From an uncultured Prevotellaceae bacterium (GTDB lineage Bacteria > Bacteroidota > Bacteroidia > Bacteroidales > Bacteroidaceae): DNA of 64,000 nt. The notes beneath the pieces are model-generated. The model did no database searches. It was not told where the DNA came from and was given only the letters and a program-made list of their open reading frames with translations. Where the stretch lies: assembly GCA_900316285.1 (NCBI GenBank), contig ONCG01000008.1, positions 62,001-126,000 of the forward strand. The letters are read 5' to 3'. The translations under genes and the position numbers were made by a program. Shown here one piece after another: positions 8,801 to 16,042 of this stretch; position 1 is the first letter of the stretch; every line of letters starts with the position of its first letter.

Positions 8801-10636
8801 CTGCATCTTCGGCATCGAGCGGTACTCCTTGATGATTCCGAAGGCATTCCACTGATCAGCCTGCGCAAACAGAGCCTTTCCACCTTCCTCAACGGTGAGC
8901 GTGGCAGCATCAAGTTTGCAATCGGCAAAGACGTCGGAGCCCATCGTGAAGGTTGCAGGAGTAGCGGTATTGGCACGGAACTTCACCAGTTTTGCGCATC
9001 CGGCAAAGGCCCGGCTGCCAATGGCAGTAATGCCTGCCGGCAGATTCATCTCGGTGATGGCAGCGCAATTCTCGAATGTTCCTGCACCAATAGCGGCTAC
9101 TCCCTCGGGAATCGTCAGTGCGGTGAGTGCCTTACAACCATTGAAAGCCTCATCGCCAATGGCTGTTACGCCATCAGGCAGAAGCAGAGTGGTAAGGGCA
9201 CGACAACCGCTGAAGGCACGAGCGCCGATAGAGGTTACGGTCTTGGGCAGAGTAATCGTAGTGAGCGATATGCAACCGTTGAAGGCATCGTCGGCAATCG
9301 TCTTCAGATTGGTGAAGTGGCGTAGTTCCTTCAGCGACTTCACCGTCTGTCCCTTGAACACCGTACCGAGATCCTCAATGGCTGCAGCCTCACCATAGCT
9401 GATGCGTCCGTCGCCATTGGTATCCCAGTTTTCCACACACAGCGTACGTACACGGGTATCACTGAAGTTGATGGGCATGTCCTGGAAGTTGTCGGGCTCC
9501 ATACCGATGATGGCCTCAACGCCTGAGTTATAGCCGTTGCTCGAACCACCAATGCCTTGTTGTCCCGGCGAAAGGTTGGAGAGCAGATAGTAACCGTCGC
9601 TCTGGCCACCCCATCCCCAGTTGATGTGATAGTGGAAGTTGCCGTCGTAGCCATCACAGACGAAGGCGTGGCCCGCCTCAGAGTTGGCACCGCTGAGGTA
9701 GAAGGCGCGACCGTTGGCCAGTTCGTTGTAGCACACCTCATCCCATTTCTCGTTGGTATAGTTGCCCTGCTGGATGTACTGCACAGACGCACCATAGCCA
9801 AAGTAGGCCCTCAGCGCCTCAGCCACGCGATAGGAATAGGCTCCAGAGGCGGAATTGGTGTAGTCCATCTGCACCGACACACCACAATAGAGCATCAGGT
9901 TTGCAACGGCTTCTCGCTGCACAGCTGTTGCGCTGCTGTTGTAGCTGTCGCGCATGTTTGCCCAGTCGATGGGTGCTCCTTCAGGGATTCCGTCGACATG
10001 CAGTTGTCCGTAGACGGCATGCTTCGTGGGAGCCACATAGGCAGGAATGGCAGCCAGCGTGCGATCGGTCGACTTGTCGCGCTGGTAGTACATGATTTGA
10101 GCCATAGCCGTTGCCACACAACCCGTCACCGAACGTCCCTGTCCGAAGTAGTTCGGGCAGTTCTGGTTGTAGGGATCGCCCTGGTTCCAAGTGCACGTCA
10201 TGAGCTGTGGCACCTTCGGATGCTTCTCCACAGCCTTGGCGATGGCCTGCGGATGCTCCCAGAGATAGGTGATCTGGTTCTCATACTCGGCCAGCCATGA
10301 CTTCATGTTGTCGGGCGTCTGCGAATAGTCGAACGAGCCTTTGTCGCAATAGCCCAGCACAGGCTCGGTCTGATCGTCGCCAGAGACGATGATGAATCCC
10401 TCGCCATTGCCGCGGTTGAAGACATAGTATGGGTCGACATCAGCGGCTGGAAGCGCTCTGCTGCGCCGCGGTGCCAACTTCTGTACGTCGACAACGAGCG
10501 AGAGCTGCTGGCTGACTTTCATTTCTTTCAGGAAGGCCGCTGCTTTCTGCATGGCCGCCTGCCGATTGATGGGAGCCGCATCGGCATTCAGCCAACACAT
10601 CATGCCCATCAGTAGGAACGTAATGATTCTTTTCAT
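5897..10636 (-). CDS. Large secreted C10 (streptopain-like) cysteine protease with BspA-type repeats
   Basis: The start at 10636 (MKRIITFLLMGMM) gives a signal peptide ending at NADA and a 1,579-residue protein; an ATG 12 bases earlier is possible. Residues below count from that earlier ATG. The pro-domain (25-140) is Spi-like. The C10 catalytic domain (about 145-385) has nucleophile Cys177 in SVTGCVATAMAQ, His327 in AGHAFVCDGY and NWGWGG. Three modules follow, each opening with an EF-hand-like VENWDTNGDGRIS segment and LRR_5 repeats (AFSGCRALTTLLLP); the first two modules end in related ~110-residue jelly-roll-like segments containing GVKACFVDG. MBG-type Ig domains (about 1430-1530) come next, then a sorting-like tail (FDLQGRKV to LPKGVYIRNGKKVVIK) of the type IX secretion kind. 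The likely role is extracellular protein degradation. SSTSQLP in the tail is encoded by a GTTGAGA microsatellite. Confidence 0.93.
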   Translation of the reverse strand: MKRIITFLLMGMMCWLNADAAPINRQAAMQKAAAFLKEMKVSQQLSLVVDVQKLAPRRSRALPAADVDPYYVFNRGNGEGFIIVSGDDQTEPVLGYCDKGSFDYSQTPDNMKSWLAEYENQITYLWEHPQAIAKAVEKHPKVPQLMTCTWNQGDPYNQNCPNYFGQGRSVTGCVATAMAQIMYYQRDKSTDRTLAAIPAYVAPTKHAVYGQLHVDGIPEGAPIDWANMRDSYNSSATAVQREAVANLMLYCGVSVQMDYTNSASGAYSYRVAEALRAYFGYGASVQYIQQGNYTNEKWDEVCYNELANGRAFYLSGANSEAGHAFVCDGYDGNFHYHINWGWGGQSDGYYLLSNLSPGQQGIGGSSNGYNSGVEAIIGMEPDNFQDMPINFSDTRVRTLCVENWDTNGDGRISYGEAAAIEDLGTVFKGQTVKSLKELRHFTNLKTIADDAFNGCISLTTITLPKTVTSIGARAFSGCRALTTLLLPDGVTAIGDEAFNGCKALTALTIPEGVAAIGAGTFENCAAITEMNLPAGITAIGSRAFAGCAKLVKFRANTATPATFTMGSDVFADCKLDAATLTVEEGGKALFAQADQWNAFGIIKEYRSMPKMQFSKLVTDRKVYLYNVGMKRFLNKGEAWGTQAIVDDAPMLFMLKQDKSMPSGTYYLYSDDTGKTGKVLFRTNSDNTVGNGVKACFVDGFLGETAYWTVEAVGDYYRFQPPTSSADYANGRYLGVLTSHASKYAKPTYGAYYDISYTGNEENCQWAIVDYEAVYGTYNAATRLQELINLANTRNLDTSMEQDVLDNMQSTLDDLKKAQRMLRRKLGFINFADDQVYDACVANWDIDVNNEISRAEASMITDLGYVFYGSGINSFDELQYFTNLSTIGYYALAECPNLKSVVLPEAVTIIYSYAFSGDVSLTEIELPHFVSSIGTQAFAGCTSLKSFTVGNANPEAIALGENVFRGVDLKSVTLFVPQGSKDAYAAAPVWGEFGTIKEVRALGEPASWSIDEGQMVYVYNLGTGKYLTAGEAYGTQAVVGTKPTLYALYHPDNTPEGVYYLQAFETGRTNNTLFRTDTDSQVGEGVKACFVDGTLSSKAYWKVNLIDNGTDNFVYTLQVPSNDPSYQEGRYLGTQSNHASQYAQPTDGVYYDVEYEGNEKNCQWGFVYRLVLEDAQEDLAQAKELKKLLDAAHEQGIEATAEQAVYDNLESTREEIAAAITSLRSKLHYIDFVHDVTKTTCVNNWDDNDDGELSLEEAAAVKTIGTIFRRCMMNSFDELQYFTSLTQIPDNAFQNCTALTSLYIPDNIKEIGANAFNSCSNLKYVALPKATSPIVASASALQRSATVFVPKDALETYQADEYWSRFSYEEFTGKPVVRGEDQVRQYGRNNAAFKYKVEGAPVNGKPEFAIYHTIDATAPVGTYDVEIFSGTITTPNVEYIAPKLIVEPAPVTITAKSYTRKYGEPNPEFELTYRSFRNREKAEDVLTKQPVIECDATETSPAGEYEIRVSGAEAQNYVFEYVAGVLTIEDDPSGVDLQRARTADGSTFDLQGRKVKNAESSTSQLPKGVYIRNGKKVVIK

Positions 10637-10679
10637 GTTTATGGTCATTGATAAATTAGAGTAATAGCACTATATGGTG

Positions 10680-10687
10680 CAAAGTTA
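10680..10687 (-). promoter_or_regulatory. -7 element of the C10 protease gene
   Basis: On the minus strand TAACTTTG lies 44 bases before the MKRI start. It is back to back with the folA promoter, so the 100-base gap holds two divergent promoters. Confidence 0.7.
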
Positions 10688-10730
10688 CGAAAAACTTTGT
10701 ATAAACCGCATAAAACTCTGAACTTTTTCG

Positions 10731-10738
10731 TATATTTG
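10731..10738 (+). promoter_or_regulatory. folA -7 element implying a nearly leaderless mRNA
   Basis: TATATTTG ends only four bases before the folA ATG. In Bacteroidetes transcription starts about 4-8 bases after this element, so the mRNA should begin at or next to the start codon with no room for a ribosome binding site. Confidence 0.65.
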
Positions 10739-10742
10739 CACC

Positions 10743-11300
10743 ATGAAACAAAGCATTAACATTATAGCCGCCGTGGCACGCAACCGTGCCATAGGTTTTG
10801 AGAACAAACTCATCTACTGGCTACCCAACGACTTGAAGCGCTTCAAACAACTCACCACAGGACATACCATCGTCATGGGGCGTCGCACTTTTGAGTCGCT
10901 GCCTAAGGGCGCGCTGCCCAACCGACGAAACGTCGTACTGTCGCGGGGCGTGAAGGACGTGAACGATGAGCGCTTCCCCGGATGCGATTGCTATCCTACG
11001 CTGCAAAAAGCGCTTGAGAGTTGCCAACCCGAGGAGGAAGTCTATATCATCGGCGGGTCGAGCGTCTATCAGCAGGCGCTGCCACTGGCCACTCGGCTTT
11101 GCCTGACCGAGGTCGACGACATTCCTGCTGAAGCCGATGCCTTCTTCCCGCCTTATGAGGACAGTTGGCAGGAAGTATGGCGCGAAGAGCATGACACAGA
11201 TGAGCGCCACGACCATCGCTATGCCTTTGTAGATTATGTGAAAAAGGAAGACTCGGCTGAAGAGACTACGCCACAGGAAGCGTCTACGCCACAAGCCTGA
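10743..11300 (+). CDS. folA: Dihydrofolate reductase
   Basis: Reduces dihydrofolate to tetrahydrofolate with NADPH, recycling the product of ThyA. The 185-residue protein has the family's N-terminal strand INIIAAVARNRAIG, the substrate helix WLPNDLKRFKQLT, VMGRRTFESLP and the NADPH loop VYIIGGSSVYQQAL. It is about 20 residues longer than usual because of an acidic Thr/Glu-rich tail (KKEDSAEETTPQEAS). The ATG chosen is the only start that keeps the first strand. A strong hairpin follows at 11324-11368. Confidence 0.96.
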   Translation: MKQSINIIAAVARNRAIGFENKLIYWLPNDLKRFKQLTTGHTIVMGRRTFESLPKGALPNRRNVVLSRGVKDVNDERFPGCDCYPTLQKALESCQPEEEVYIIGGSSVYQQALPLATRLCLTEVDDIPAEADAFFPPYEDSWQEVWREEHDTDERHDHRYAFVDYVKKEDSAEETTPQEASTPQA

Positions 11301-11323
11301 TAGCGGCAACCACAAAAAAGCAC

Positions 11324-11368
11324 GCGGGCTCAAATTGGCCAGTACTGTCTGAACCAATTTGAGCCCGC
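11324..11368. terminator. Strong bidirectional terminator between folA and the lrp-like gene
   Basis: GCGGGCTCAAATTGG (11324-11338) pairs perfectly with CCAATTTGAGCCCGC (11354-11368), a 15-bp stem with a 15-base loop. A-rich DNA (ACAAAAAAG) precedes and TTGTATTTT follows, so it can stop transcription from both converging genes. Confidence 0.88.
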
Positions 11369-11424
11369 ATTGTATTTTCCTTCATCCAAGCCGAACTATT
11401 GATCGGCTGGGCACTTTGGACACA

Positions 11425-11889
11425 TTAGATGTCCTGAATAGGAAGCTGACGGTGGATAACGGCATTGAAAGCCACGATGGTTTCACTACGCGACAAGCCG
11501 AGCGGCTGCAGTTTGTCGTGAATGAGTTCGAGCAGGTCGTGATTGTTGCGTGCGTAGATCTTGATGAACATGTCGTAGCCGCCAGTCGTGTAGTGGCACT
11601 CCACCACCTCTGGAATCTTCTTCAGTTCTTCAACAACGGTATCGAACGTGCCGGGATCTTTCAGGTAGAGTCCGACATAGGCGCACGTTTCGTAGCCAAT
11701 CTTCTCTGGGTCAATAATGAACTGCGAGCCTTTGATAACACCAAGGTTGGTGAGTTTCTGGATGCGCTGATGGATAGCTGCACCACTAACATTGCATTCT
11801 CTTGCTACTTCCAAAAACGGAACACGAGCATCCTCAGCAATCATCTTGAGGATCTTCTTGTCTAATGAATCTAATTGATGTTGTGCCAT
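11425..11889 (-). CDS. Lrp/AsnC family transcriptional regulator
   Basis: 154 residues from the start MAQHQLDSLDKKI (an upstream in-frame start at 11913 lies before the predicted transcription start and is rejected). The N-terminal winged helix-turn-helix (about 5-50) has the family motifs LDKKILKMIAEDAR and VSGAAIHQRIQKLTNLGVI; the C-terminal RAM domain (about 65-145) has GYDMFIKIYARNNHDL. These proteins bind amino acids and form octamers that wrap DNA. The gene stands alone and its operators are not identifiable. A promoter, TAACTTTG on the minus strand (11911-11918), lies about 21 bases upstream of the ATG. Confidence 0.93.
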   Translation of the reverse strand: MAQHQLDSLDKKILKMIAEDARVPFLEVARECNVSGAAIHQRIQKLTNLGVIKGSQFIIDPEKIGYETCAYVGLYLKDPGTFDTVVEELKKIPEVVECHYTTGGYDMFIKIYARNNHDLLELIHDKLQPLGLSRSETIVAFNAVIHRQLPIQDI

Positions 11890-12003
11890 GATATATAATT
11901 TGAATTTCTGCAAAGTTACAAAAAAAGTTTGAATTTGAAAGAGTAAGCAAGCAGAAATCGATAGAAAATTAAAATTATTTACACCTTTGACTCTATTTTG
12001 TCA

Positions 12004-12450
12004 CTATTTTTCGTTTTTTCCTGTCAGTTTGTTATCTTTTGCAGCATAGATGATGCGTGTAGCACTGGCTTCACGCAATGCCTGCTTCACATCCGAAATC
12101 AACCACATGGGAGTCTGCCGATCAGCCTTCAGGCATACAATCATCTGCCGACGATCCTCTGAAGACAGCTTCTGGCGTTCCTCCTGAATGGCTTGACGAA
12201 TGCCTTTCAGTCCAACCATGTGGTTTCCCACCTGCACTTGCTTGCTGTCGCGACCCACATACAGATAAACCAATGCAGACTTTCGGTCGGGCTGAGTGAG
12301 TTGGGTGCCCGTAGGAGTCTGCAAACCAACCAATGGCGAAGAGTTGCGCATGTGGGACGCAATCATGAAGAAGAACAGGACCGTGAAAATCAGGTCGGGC
12401 ATCGACGCCATGTTCAGGTTGGGGACTGTATGTTTTCTGCGCTTAATCAT
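12004..12450 (-). CDS. exbD: ExbD/TolR-type energy transducer subunit (second copy)
   Basis: 148 residues: a basic N-terminus (MIKRRKHTVPNLN), one membrane helix (about 19-34) with the essential aspartate at position 19 (SMPDLIF), then a periplasmic ExbD domain. With ExbB it forms the proton-driven motor that energises TonB-dependent outer-membrane receptors. It is the last gene of a four-gene operon, 17 bases after the first exbD. Paired divergent exbD copies are common in Bacteroidetes. Confidence 0.92.
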   Translation of the reverse strand: MIKRRKHTVPNLNMASMPDLIFTVLFFFMIASHMRNSSPLVGLQTPTGTQLTQPDRKSALVYLYVGRDSKQVQVGNHMVGLKGIRQAIQEERQKLSSEDRRQMIVCLKADRQTPMWLISDVKQALREASATRIIYAAKDNKLTGKNEK

Positions 12451-12467
12451 TTCTATAGGTAGCAGAG

Positions 12468-12989
12468 TTATCGGAGTTTATCAGACGTCAGGTTCTCAGC
12501 AATGCGCTGCGGACATTGCTGCCGAATGGTCTCGCGCTGCGACTCGTTGAGTTGGGCATAGCCCTTGCCGTAGGTTTTGCGCGAAAGGGTATTTCGAACA
12601 TCTCGATAGACTGCAGCGAGTTCGTTCTGAATAGCGAAATAGGCATCGTAGGATGCTGCCGGGTCGGCATCGATCATCATGATGTGATCAGCGCCCTTCT
12701 TCAACATGAAATCGGCTGCCTGCTGGTGAAACGTCGGCAGGTCGACGGGCTGGTCATTTAGAACATATTGGTTGTTGGCGGTCAAGGAGATGGTGAATAG
12801 CTGATCGCGTTCCACCAGCGTTTCCACCTTTTGCTCTTCATCATCGACAGGCGGGAGCACGCGTGCCAATCCTTTATCGAGGTCCATTGACGAGGCCACG
12901 AGAAAGAAGATGAGCAGCATGAACGAGATGTCGGCAGTCGCCGTTGTGTTCAAGCCTGGCACGCTGTGATGTCTGCGTTTGATAATCAT
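12468..12989 (-). CDS. exbD: ExbD/TolR-type energy transducer subunit (first copy)
   Basis: 173 residues with a basic start (MIIKRRHHSVPGLN), aspartate 20 in the membrane helix (TADISFMLLIFFLVAS) and a periplasmic domain longer than that of the second copy, ending in a basic, Gln-rich tail (SQRETIRQQCPQRI). Its start overlaps the stop of the upstream small membrane protein by four bases (ATGA), which indicates translational coupling. Motor component for TonB. Confidence 0.92.
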   Translation of the reverse strand: MIIKRRHHSVPGLNTTATADISFMLLIFFLVASSMDLDKGLARVLPPVDDEEQKVETLVERDQLFTISLTANNQYVLNDQPVDLPTFHQQAADFMLKKGADHIMMIDADPAASYDAYFAIQNELAAVYRDVRNTLSRKTYGKGYAQLNESQRETIRQQCPQRIAENLTSDKLR

Positions 12990-13348
12990 TTTTTGTTTCG
13001 CAATTCTGAATAGGCATAGACGATGCCGCCTGCCAGCAACATCACACCCGATGTAACGATAAACATGTCGGCAGCACGCAGCCAGAAGCCATTGTCAAAC
13101 AGCTGGCCGTTGACGTGCATCGGAGCCGATGAGCCCAGCAGGAACGTCAGCAACGCCAGTAGCAGAGTGCCAACCAGCGTTGCCAAGACGATGCGACGGG
13201 CAGGCACGTGGTTTTCTATTTTTGCTACTCCCCCACTCCGCTTGCGCATCGCCACAAAGGTAGCCCACGCCACAGCGGCGAGTGCCAAGACGACAGCCAC
13301 AAACATCAGCAACAGCATGACATCGGCAAGTAGCTCTGTATTGAACAT
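12986..13348 (-). CDS. Small membrane protein in the exbB-exbD operon
   Basis: 120 residues with three hydrophobic segments: about 8-32 (VMLLLMFVAVVLALAAVAWA), 52-70 (IVLATLVGTLLLALLTFLLG) and 90-110. A short basic loop (MRKRSGG) follows the first. I do not recognise the family. The tight placement between exbB and exbD, with a four-base overlap, suggests an accessory part of the ExbB/ExbD complex, as seen with small proteins in other Bacteroidetes exb operons. Confidence 0.75.
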   Translation of the reverse strand: MFNTELLADVMLLLMFVAVVLALAAVAWATFVAMRKRSGGVAKIENHVPARRIVLATLVGTLLLALLTFLLGSSAPMHVNGQLFDNGFWLRAADMFIVTSGVMLLAGGIVYAYSELRNKK

Positions 13349-13385
13349 AATCCTTTAGTTTTCCGGTTTTCTTTTCTTTCAACAC

Positions 13386-14240
13386 TTAGGAAGCCTTCCG
13401 CTTGCCAATGGCATCGAGCAACGTGATACTTGCCTCCTCCATTTGTGCAACCAATCGGTCGATCTTCGTATTGATATAGTTGTAGAACAACTGAAGAATG
13501 AGCGCAACGATGATACCGAACACGGTCGTGAGCAATGCCACCTTCATACCCGATGCCACAATCGAAGCATTCAGGTCGCCAGCCATCTCGATATCTTCGA
13601 AGGCGATGACCATTCCGATGACCGTACCCAAGAAACCCAGCGAGGGAGCCATGCTGATGAAGAGGCGAATCCACGAGGTGCCTTTCTCCAACAAGGATGT
13701 CTGTACGGCACCATAGCTGGCTATCGAATGCTCAATTGATTCCAGTGGCTCATCGATGCGCAACAACCCTTGATAGCAGATAGATGCCACGGGGCCTCGC
13801 GTGTTGCGGCACAGCTCTTTTGCCTCGTCAATCTTTCCTTCTCCGACGAGTGTGCTCAGGTCGTCGGAGAATCGGCGGGCGTCGATTTCTGAGAGCGTCA
13901 GGTAGATGATTCGCTCAATAGAGAAAGCGAGACCTAGCACCAAGGCCAATGCAACGAGCGACATGAAGCCTGCATTGCCTTCCAAGAACTTCTTCTTCAA
14001 TATCTGGCGCAGGCCACCAGTCTGCTCACCGGCTTCCAGTTCGGCAGCCATGCTTACACTGTCAATCTCCTGCATCAGGGTAGAGTCGGCAGAGAGGGAG
14101 TCGGCGGCCAGCACATCCGAGCTGTCTGCACTCGCTGTGGCAACCTCCTTCTGGGGAGTTGTGCCCGTTGCGGGCTGTGCCACTGCTGAGGGTGAAGCCA
14201 TCAGCAAACTAAGCAGAAGCAAACCTTCCGCCACGCCCAT
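13386..14240 (-). CDS. exbB: ExbB/TolQ/MotA-type proton channel with N-terminal signal-like extension
   Basis: 284 residues from ATG 14240. A longer reading from a TTG at 14303 is rejected because that codon lies in the -7 element. The N-terminus is a signal-like helix (MGVAEGLLLLSLLMASPSAVAQ) with a Ser/Asp/Glu-rich periplasmic segment to about 80. The MotA_TolQ_ExbB domain follows with a membrane helix (VALALVLGLAFSIERI), a large cytoplasmic part and two helices (about 195-255) containing SMAPSLGFLGTVIGMV. First gene of the operon exbB, small membrane protein, exbD, exbD. It powers TonB; a tonB gene is at 50 kb. Confidence 0.94.
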   Translation of the reverse strand: MGVAEGLLLLSLLMASPSAVAQPATGTTPQKEVATASADSSDVLAADSLSADSTLMQEIDSVSMAAELEAGEQTGGLRQILKKKFLEGNAGFMSLVALALVLGLAFSIERIIYLTLSEIDARRFSDDLSTLVGEGKIDEAKELCRNTRGPVASICYQGLLRIDEPLESIEHSIASYGAVQTSLLEKGTSWIRLFISMAPSLGFLGTVIGMVIAFEDIEMAGDLNASIVASGMKVALLTTVFGIIVALILQLFYNYINTKIDRLVAQMEEASITLLDAIGKRKAS

Positions 14241-14300
14241 GATCCATTTGTTTCTTTTCGTTTTCACCTTCAATATGATAATAATGTTTTTAAAGTGCTG

Positions 14301-14308
14301 CAAATTTA
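14301..14308 (-). promoter_or_regulatory. -7 element of the exb operon
   Basis: TAAATTTG on the minus strand; transcription should start near 14294, leaving a leader of about 55 bases before the ATG at 14240. This decides against the longer reading frame. Confidence 0.65.
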
Positions 14309-14435
14309 GATAAAATACTCGAATAAAAGGCGAGACGTATTAAGAAATTAAGTTTTCTTTAGAGGAATGAAACTTTTTTTCCTAACAACTGGTAAAGAAT
14401 TGGCTCTCTTTCTTTTGGCTTCAGCGAAAAATTTG

Positions 14436-14443
14436 TACCTTTG
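14436..14443 (+). promoter_or_regulatory. Promoter of the zinc-ribbon gene
   Basis: TACCTTTG, with TTTG 18 bases upstream at 14414-14417. It lies 16 bases before the ATG at 14460 and rules out the in-frame start at 14367. Confidence 0.7.
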
Positions 14444-14459
14444 CGACAAAACTCATGAT

Positions 14460-14753
14460 ATGTCGTGGAAGAAGAAATATCGGTGTGAGCAATGCGGCTA
14501 TGAGACCGACGTCTATGAAGGACGTGGGCTGTTCCGGCAACACATCACAGCCGTGAGCTGTCCCGAGTGCAAGACCATTCAGCAACTGGTCGTCGGCGGA
14601 ATCATTGCCGATGTGGCGCCCTCGTTCGGAAGCGAGGTGGGACGCCTATGCCTAAATTGCGGCAGCGATAAAATACAGCTATGGGATATGCACACCTGCC
14701 CGAAGTGTCGCGGCACGATGTCTTTCACGGGCGAGAAAGAATTCTGGACTTAA
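14460..14753 (+). CDS. Small zinc-ribbon protein
   Basis: 97 residues, start set by the promoter just upstream. Four CxxC pairs at Cys9/12 (CEQC), 34/37 (CPEC), 64/67 (CLNC) and 80/83 (CPKC) form two probable zinc ribbons. No enzyme motif is present. Such proteins often bind nucleic acid or act as small adaptors, but no specific role can be assigned. Single gene with its own promoter and a downstream terminator. Confidence 0.8.
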   Translation: MSWKKKYRCEQCGYETDVYEGRGLFRQHITAVSCPECKTIQQLVVGGIIADVAPSFGSEVGRLCLNCGSDKIQLWDMHTCPKCRGTMSFTGEKEFWT

Positions 14754-14775
14754 AGAACACCTTGCTTGTTCGTCA

Positions 14776-14852
14776 GCTAATTCCACCTCTTTTATAGTTC
14801 GCACGATTAATCCCACCCCTTTTTATCTCTTTGGATTAATCCCACCTCTTTT
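14776..14852. repeat. Three spaced copies of an ATTAATCCCACC motif
   Basis: GCTAATTCCACCTCTTTT (14776), GATTAATCCCACCCCTTTT (14805) and GATTAATCCCACCTCTTTT (14834), spaced 29 bases apart. Each ends in a pyrimidine run. No function is apparent. Confidence 0.75.
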
Positions 14853-14865
14853 ATATGACAAAAGC

Positions 14866-14905
14866 AAAGAGAGCCGAACGGAGTTGTTTCCGCTCGGCTC
14901 TCTTT
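14866..14905. terminator. Bidirectional terminator
   Basis: AAAGAGAGCCGA (14866-14877) pairs with TCGGCTCTCTTT (14894-14905), extended by inner pairs. It lies between the zinc-ribbon gene and the opposing surface-protein remnant. Confidence 0.82.
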
Positions 14906-14935
14906 CACATTATAATAATTCGTGTGCTAATACTA

Positions 14936-15835
14936 TTACTTCACCACAATCTTACGACCGCCAACGATATTCACGCCGCGCTGCTTCTGCTCGAGACGCT
15001 GACCGTTGAGGTTGAAGATGGGCTCATTGCCATTTGTCAGCTGTGAATTGTCAACGGCCTCGATGCCAGTTGCCTCCTCACCTTCGATGACGATGCGCAG
15101 AGCGTTGGCCGTGCCTTCTGCAGCAAAATAGGCATTGTATCCATTCACGGTACCTTCACCCTTAGCAAACTTTGTACCCTCGGCATTCATGATGTATCCA
15201 TTGGCAGTAATGGTCGTGTAGGTACCAATGAACTCCTTACCGCCATAGATGACTGGCTCAAGAACTGTCATAGGTACGTCGACATTTACACCACGGAAGG
15301 TAATCTCCTTACCAGCGAGGTTCCAGTTATCGCCCCAGCCTTCGCCAGGAACGCTAATGATGTATGGTTTGTTGGCCTCAAAGGTGGTTGCATAGTCGAA
15401 TGTAAGAGCATTATCTGTTGCACCAGTAAGTTCCATCAGCCAGAAGTGACAACGCTTGTCGTTAGCTGACTTGAACCACTTCAGGTTCTTATCGCCGTTC
15501 TTCACCGAATTCACCTCGAAGGGAAGTACGATGGTATACCAGCAAGGATTCTCAGCAACCTTCAAACGACCATTTTCAAATTTCTTTGTGAAACTGATTT
15601 CTTTTGCCTCAAAAGCTTCAGGAGCATAGAAACCGTAATTAGCATTAAGGGTTATCTTCTCAGCCACACCGTCGATAACATTATTAGTCTTACCAAAGTC
15701 AGATGAAGAACTTGTTGGCTTTTGCGATGCAGTCATATAATAGATACAATTTGTGTTATCGCCTTCCCACATATAGTTTTTGCTGACTCCTCTGAAATCC
15801 ATAGCAACGGCATTTGTTCTTGCATTAGTATCCAT
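14936..15835 (-). CDS. Surface-protein C-terminal fragment, probably 5'-truncated
   Basis: 299 residues with no signal peptide. A beta-rich region around KVAENPCWYTIVLPFEV is typical of the last part of large Prevotella surface proteins. It ends with the sorting-like tail FNLNGQRLEQKQRGVN to GGRKIVVK, which in this group directs export by type IX secretion. A protein with this tail needs an N-terminal signal, yet no coding frame continues past 15835, and the upstream 200 bases hold the promoter of the divergent gene. I therefore read it as the surviving 3' part of a larger gene. It could still be expressed from ATG 15835, but no -7 element is seen. Confidence 0.6.
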   Translation of the reverse strand: MDTNARTNAVAMDFRGVSKNYMWEGDNTNCIYYMTASQKPTSSSSDFGKTNNVIDGVAEKITLNANYGFYAPEAFEAKEISFTKKFENGRLKVAENPCWYTIVLPFEVNSVKNGDKNLKWFKSANDKRCHFWLMELTGATDNALTFDYATTFEANKPYIISVPGEGWGDNWNLAGKEITFRGVNVDVPMTVLEPVIYGGKEFIGTYTTITANGYIMNAEGTKFAKGEGTVNGYNAYFAAEGTANALRIVIEGEEATGIEAVDNSQLTNGNEPIFNLNGQRLEQKQRGVNIVGGRKIVVK

Positions 15836-16012
15836 TGCCCCACAGGCTCAAATCTTTGTGAAAATAAATTGAATATTTAAAGGTATTTAACCTTATTAAT
15901 AAGTGTAAAGTGAAATATTTGCAATTCTGCAGGGATAAAAGGACACGAAACGACAGCATTCTTTCCAATAAAAAAAATACAGCTTTTGGTTGTTGTTTCA
16001 TGGAAAAATTAG

Positions 16013-16020
16013 TATATTTG
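16013..16020 (+). promoter_or_regulatory. -7 element of the secreted flavin-reductase-like gene
   Basis: TATATTTG, 22 bases before the ATG at 16043, followed by GCAGC. No good TTTG is found at the usual distance upstream. Confidence 0.6.
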
Positions 16021-16042
16021 CAGCAATAAAAGCGAAAGAAAG

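Noticed and set aside
14241-14303. Longer exbB start at a TTG codon
   Set aside because: The codon is part of the -7 promoter element, so it would not be transcribed.
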